From an uncultured Caulobacterales bacterium (GTDB lineage Bacteria > Pseudomonadota > Alphaproteobacteria > Caulobacterales > Caulobacteraceae), in the NCBI GenBank assembly GCA_903889785.1, contig CAISYT010000004.1:1-8860 (forward strand): a stretch of 8,860 bases of DNA, in the 5' to 3' direction. The notes beneath the pieces are model-generated. The model saw nothing but the letters and a program-made list of their open reading frames with translations, was not told the DNA's origin and searched no databases. Numbering within the stretch: the stretch's first letter is position 1; each line of letters opens with the position of its first letter. Of the stretch, positions 7,180 to 8,860 are shown in pieces. A program made the translations under genes and the position numbers.

Positions 7180-7842
7180 ATGACGGACGCTCCCATCGAA
7201 CCCTTCTCGGGCCCGCCGACCGGTGCACCCCCGGCCGAGCCTATGTTCAAGGCCCCTTGGCCCGCCGTGGCTATCGCGGGGGTAATCATCGCCTGCTGCG
7301 TGCTGCAGCAGATCCTCCCGGACGGGGGGCTGGGTTTGGCCCTATTCCCTCAGCAGGTGATGGCGGGCAATCCCGCCGGACTCTTATCCTCGCTGTTCCT
7401 GCATGGTGGCTGGGCGCATGCCGCCACGAATGCGGCCTTTGCCTTGGCTTTCGGCGCCCCTGTTGCGCGGCTGTTTGGCATGAGGGGCAGGGGGGTAGCG
7501 GTTTTCTTTGTATTCTACATTGTTTGCGGCCTGCTTGCCGGCCTCGCCTTCGTGGTTCTGCATACAGACGGTGTGCAGCCGGTGGTTGGCGCTTCCGGTG
7601 CCGTCGCCGGTTTGATGGGTGCGACGGCGCGGCTGATGGACCCGCCAGGCCAACTGGGGTCGCCCTTCACGCGCCGGTCGATGTCGATGGCGGCAGCCTG
7701 GATCATCGTCAACCTGCTGATGAGCGTTACCGGGCTAACGCCGGTTGCGAACGGGGCACCGATCGCTTGGGAGGCCCATCTTGGCGGGTTTGCTGCAGGT
7801 CTGCTGCTCGTCGGCCCGTTTAATCGCTTAAGTTGCCCTTGA
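7180..7842 (+). CDS. Rhomboid family intramembrane serine protease
   Basis: The 220-residue inner-membrane protein has the core six-helix rhomboid layout: a proline-rich cytoplasmic N-terminus (1-25) and hydrophobic segments near 27-46, 66-92, 105-128, 134-150, 168-187 and 196-213. The catalytic dyad is visible as S139 in VVGASGAVAGLMGA and H200 in WEAHLGGFAAGLLL. FLHGGWAHAATNAAF gives the conserved HGGWxHxxxN with H75, H80 and N84, the last two lining the oxyanion site. The protein therefore looks active and cleaves membrane-spanning substrates; none is identifiable here. The ATG start has no Shine-Dalgarno sequence, and a five-codon frame (ATG at 7163, stop TAA at 7178) overlaps it as TAATG, so translation may be leaderless or by termination-reinitiation. 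It is divergent from the HfaA-like gene and convergent with rrf2. Confidence 0.92.
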   Translation: MTDAPIEPFSGPPTGAPPAEPMFKAPWPAVAIAGVIIACCVLQQILPDGGLGLALFPQQVMAGNPAGLLSSLFLHGGWAHAATNAAFALAFGAPVARLFGMRGRGVAVFFVFYIVCGLLAGLAFVVLHTDGVQPVVGASGAVAGLMGATARLMDPPGQLGSPFTRRSMSMAAAWIIVNLLMSVTGLTPVANGAPIAWEAHLGGFAAGLLLVGPFNRLSCP

Positions 7843-7849
7843 GCTGGAG

Positions 7850-7864
7850 CGCTCTAGAGGAGCG
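7850..7864. repeat. Small hairpin in the rhomboid-Rrf2 convergent gap
   Basis: CGCTC-TAGAG-GAGCG is a 5-bp perfect stem with a 5-nt loop, placed 8 bases after the rhomboid stop in a 43-bp gap between convergent genes. There is no T-run on either side. It may serve as a weak shared terminator; evidence is positional. Confidence 0.25.
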
Positions 7865-7885
7865 ACGGATGGAAAACCTCACGGT

Positions 7886-8338
7886 CTAGGGGCGTGCGAC
7901 TCTGATCTGGGATGGAATTTCTGCGCCGGCGCTCATGGAGGCGTCCGCCAAGCTGTAGCTATCAAGTACGTCCGATGTGGCGTCACGGGCCCGCAGCAGG
8001 GCTTCGCGGAGCGAGCAGGTGGCTAAATCCGGACAATCGTCGCATTTCCGGAACGCTGTGCGGCTTACGCAGGGTGCTAAGGCCAGCGGTCCGTCGATGA
8101 TTCTAATGATCTGCGCGAAACTAATCTCGGCCGCCGGGCGTGATAGGACATAGCCGCCAAACTTTCCGCGCCGGCTCGTAACGAGTCCCGCACGCGATAA
8201 AGACAGCAGAATTGCTTCCAGAAACTTGCGCGGCGCGTCGGCGCGGATGGCCAAGTCAGCGGCCGTAAGTTGTTCGCCACCGGCCCGAGCCAGCTCAACT
8301 AGCGCCCGCAGGCCATACCGTGCCTTAAACGATAGCAT
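7886..8338 (-). CDS. Rrf2 family transcriptional regulator with Fe-S type cysteines
   Basis: The 150-residue protein starts with MLSFKARYGLRALVELA, a classic Rrf2 N-terminus, followed by the winged helix: ADLAIRADAPRKFLEAILLSLSRAGLV (28-54) as recognition region and SRRGKFGGYVLSRP (55-68) as wing. After the dimerisation helix (FAQIIRIIDGPLAL) come C90, C99, C102 and C108, in a C-X8-C-X2-C-X5-C pattern within APCVSRTAFRKCDDCPDLATC. IscR, NsrR and RirA bind Fe-S clusters through three cysteines in this region, so redox, iron or NO sensing is likely but not proven. The ATG at 8338 is preferred because GGAG lies 10 nt upstream and the family begins here; an in-frame GTG at 8356 would add six residues. 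Its target is unknown, and no Fe-S gene is nearby. Confidence 0.92.
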   Translation of the reverse strand: MLSFKARYGLRALVELARAGGEQLTAADLAIRADAPRKFLEAILLSLSRAGLVTSRRGKFGGYVLSRPAAEISFAQIIRIIDGPLALAPCVSRTAFRKCDDCPDLATCSLREALLRARDATSDVLDSYSLADASMSAGAEIPSQIRVARP

Positions 8339-8371
8339 TTCGTCGGGTCTCCACACGGTTAATTGCTATAT

Positions 8372-8401
8372 ATTATCCGCCGCTTGTGCGTCGACGCGCA
8401 A
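8372..8401 (-). promoter_or_regulatory. Predicted promoter of the Rrf2 gene
   Basis: On the minus strand TTGCGC (8401-8396), an 18-bp spacer and GATAAT (8377-8372) fit a sigma-70-type promoter, followed by AT-rich DNA and GGAG before the ATG at 8338. Transcription would start near 8365, giving an mRNA leader of about 27 nt. Confidence 0.5.
8384..8401. promoter_or_regulatory. 18-bp near-palindrome over the Rrf2 -35 box (operator candidate)
   Basis: TTGTGCGTCGACGCGCAA reads as two 9-bp arms (TTGTGCGTC/GACGCGCAA) with a single mismatched pair. It covers the predicted -35 box and half of the spacer, where a bound dimer would block RNA polymerase. Autoregulation by the Rrf2 protein is a natural guess. 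The site does not resemble the IscR type 1 or type 2 consensus as I know them. Confidence 0.45.
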
Positions 8402-8439
8402 GCTGGCTGTCGCAAAGCTGAAATAAGGGGTTGCCAGGT

Positions 8440-8453
8440 CCGGAACCGTTCCG
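8440..8453. repeat. Inverted-repeat element copy 1, CCGGAAC-CG-TTCCG
   Basis: The core CGGAA-CCG-TTCCG is a perfect 5-bp inverted repeat and is followed by TAAAA. A second copy with the same C before the core and the same A-run after it lies 190 bp away at 8630-8643. The matching flanks suggest one recognition element used twice rather than a random hairpin. Confidence 0.5.
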
Positions 8454-8629
8454 TAAAAGCTCCACCTCGCTGAGGAACAGCGGCAGCCGCTTCGGTGGTC
8501 GAGAGGAGCTAGAAACCTCTTGATTTTCAGTCCACTGCCTCTAAAGTCTTCAGCATCAATCGAATAGAGACGAAATAAAGAGGGGTGCCCTCGGCGCTCA
8601 ACGGCTTCATTTTGTCTGTTAGCAGTTTT

Positions 8630-8643
8630 CCGGAACTCTTCCG
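8630..8643. repeat. Inverted-repeat element copy 2, CCGGAAC-TC-TTCCG
   Basis: The core CGGAA-CTC-TTCCG is followed by AAAAC and preceded by GTTTT, so the pairing extends to GTTTTC/GAAAAC (8625-8648) with one bulged C. It ends 17 bp upstream of the predicted rRNA -35 box, the position of UP elements or activator sites. It is not followed by a T-run on either strand and so is unlikely to be a terminator. Confidence 0.5.
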
Positions 8644-8664
8644 AAAACAAAGCGAAAGGTTCGG

Positions 8665-8693
8665 TTGACACTGAAATTCGAGGCGACTAGAAC
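8665..8693 (+). promoter_or_regulatory. Strong sigma-70 promoter, probably of an rRNA operon
   Basis: TTGACA (8665-8670), a 17-bp spacer and TAGAAC (8688-8693) form a near-consensus promoter for a housekeeping sigma factor. An A-rich stretch (8644-8658) just upstream could act as an UP element, and the GC-rich sequence GCCGCC after the -10 box fits the discriminator of stringently controlled rRNA promoters. The leader downstream supports the assignment. Confidence 0.7.
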
Positions 8694-8699
8694 GCCGCC

Positions 8700-8860
8700 T
8701 CTCGCCGCCGCTGGGCGTTAAACGGCGGGGTCGGGAAGTTCCCGGTCAGGTCTTTGACATCGTTGATATGGAAAGAGAATCGCAGGCGGCGGCGTTCTGG
8801 CGATGACCTCACGGGTCATCTCGACGCTGACAATTGCGGTCTCTTGAAAGACACCATGAA
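8700..8860 (+). other. rRNA operon leader upstream of an expected 16S rRNA gene
   Basis: The segment carries GGTCTTTGACAT (8749-8760), which matches the boxA antitermination signal seen ahead of alphaproteobacterial 16S genes, followed by ATATGGAAAGAGAATCGCAGGCGGCGGCG, typical of these leaders as I know them. Hairpins are visible: CGGG-AAGTT-CCCG (8732-8744) and GATGACC-TCACG-GGTCATC (8802-8820, a perfect 7-bp stem). No mature 16S start (AGAGTTTGATC) is reached before the window ends, and no open frame is supported. The assignment to an rrn leader is by pattern recognition. Confidence 0.7.

Larger units (their letters stand above)
8402..8664. other. Gene-free region between Rrf2 promoter and rRNA promoter
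   Basis: No supported coding region is present; the only long frame (minus, 8671-8366) starts with a GTG inside the rRNA -35 region and runs through the Rrf2 promoter. The stretch is relatively AT-rich and rich in inverted repeats: two CCGGAAC-N2-TTCCG elements, and a nested hairpin at 8458-8510 in which CCACC (8462-8466) pairs with GGTGG (8494-8498) around GCGGC-A-GCCGC (8480-8490), with flanking AGCTCC (8458-8463)/GGAGCT (8505-8510). A small RNA here cannot be excluded. Confidence 0.4.

Noticed and set aside
7257..7823. 188-residue plus-strand frame inside the rhomboid gene
   Set aside because: The overlapping rhomboid frame has the complete Ser-His dyad and membrane segments; the alternative frame is Arg-rich and lacks motifs.
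8045..8052. TTCCGGAA palindrome as a third copy of the CCGGAAC-N2-TTCCG element
   Set aside because: It lacks the 2-nt spacer and flanks and lies in the Rrf2 coding region, where it encodes part of the cysteine segment.
8366..8671. 101-residue minus-strand frame between the Rrf2 gene and the rRNA leader
   Set aside because: Its GTG start lies over the rRNA -35 region, it runs through the Rrf2 promoter and palindrome, it has no clear ribosome-binding site, and the product resembles no family.
1..8860. Mobile element, phage, CRISPR or toxin-antitoxin system
   Set aside because: No transposase, integrase, terminal inverted repeats, regularly spaced direct repeats or toxin-antitoxin pair is visible; the genes are housekeeping or regulatory families.

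Overview
This 8.9 kb window looks like chromosomal DNA from an alphaproteobacterium, most likely a member of the Caulobacterales. The support is the hda-ppk-ppx gene order, an alphaproteobacterial-type degenerate NUDIX/winged-helix regulator, a small secreted protein resembling the Caulobacter holdfast-anchoring protein HfaA, and a typical alphaproteobacterial rRNA-operon leader at the right edge. The DNA is moderately GC-rich and gene-dense. I see no insertion sequence, phage gene, tRNA, CRISPR array or other sign of recent transfer.

Layout, left to right. The last 47 codons of ppdK (pyruvate phosphate dikinase, + strand) run into a convergent minus-strand block. In transcription order that block is: HfaA-like secreted protein (7030-6560), hda (6496-5822), ppk (5825-3627), ppx (3610-2084), a 214-bp gap, a YfbR-like HD phosphohydrolase (1869-1204) and a NrtR-like NUDIX/winged-helix protein (1207-251). 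hda/ppk and HD/NUDIX each overlap by ATGA, and ppk/ppx are 16 bp apart, so these are probably translationally coupled units. Divergent from the HfaA-like gene is a rhomboid intramembrane protease (7180-7842, +). It converges on an Rrf2-family regulator (8338-7886, -) with four cysteines suited to Fe-S binding. The Rrf2 promoter carries an 18-bp near-palindrome. The last 460 bp has no convincing gene. It holds two copies of a CCGGAAC-N2-TTCCG element, a consensus-like promoter (TTGACA-N17-TAGAAC) and a boxA-like GTCTTTGACAT leader, so a 16S rRNA gene very probably starts just beyond the right edge.

Functionally, hda-ppk-ppx places the DnaA-inactivating ATPase in one transcription unit with the enzymes that make and break polyphosphate, which suggests a link between replication control and phosphate or starvation status. 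HD and NUDIX form a second unit concerned with nucleotide metabolism or its regulation. The core genes are well-known families. The less-explained material is the HfaA-like gene away from hfaB/hfaD, the Rrf2 operator candidate, and the paired inverted repeats between the Rrf2 gene and the rRNA promoter.
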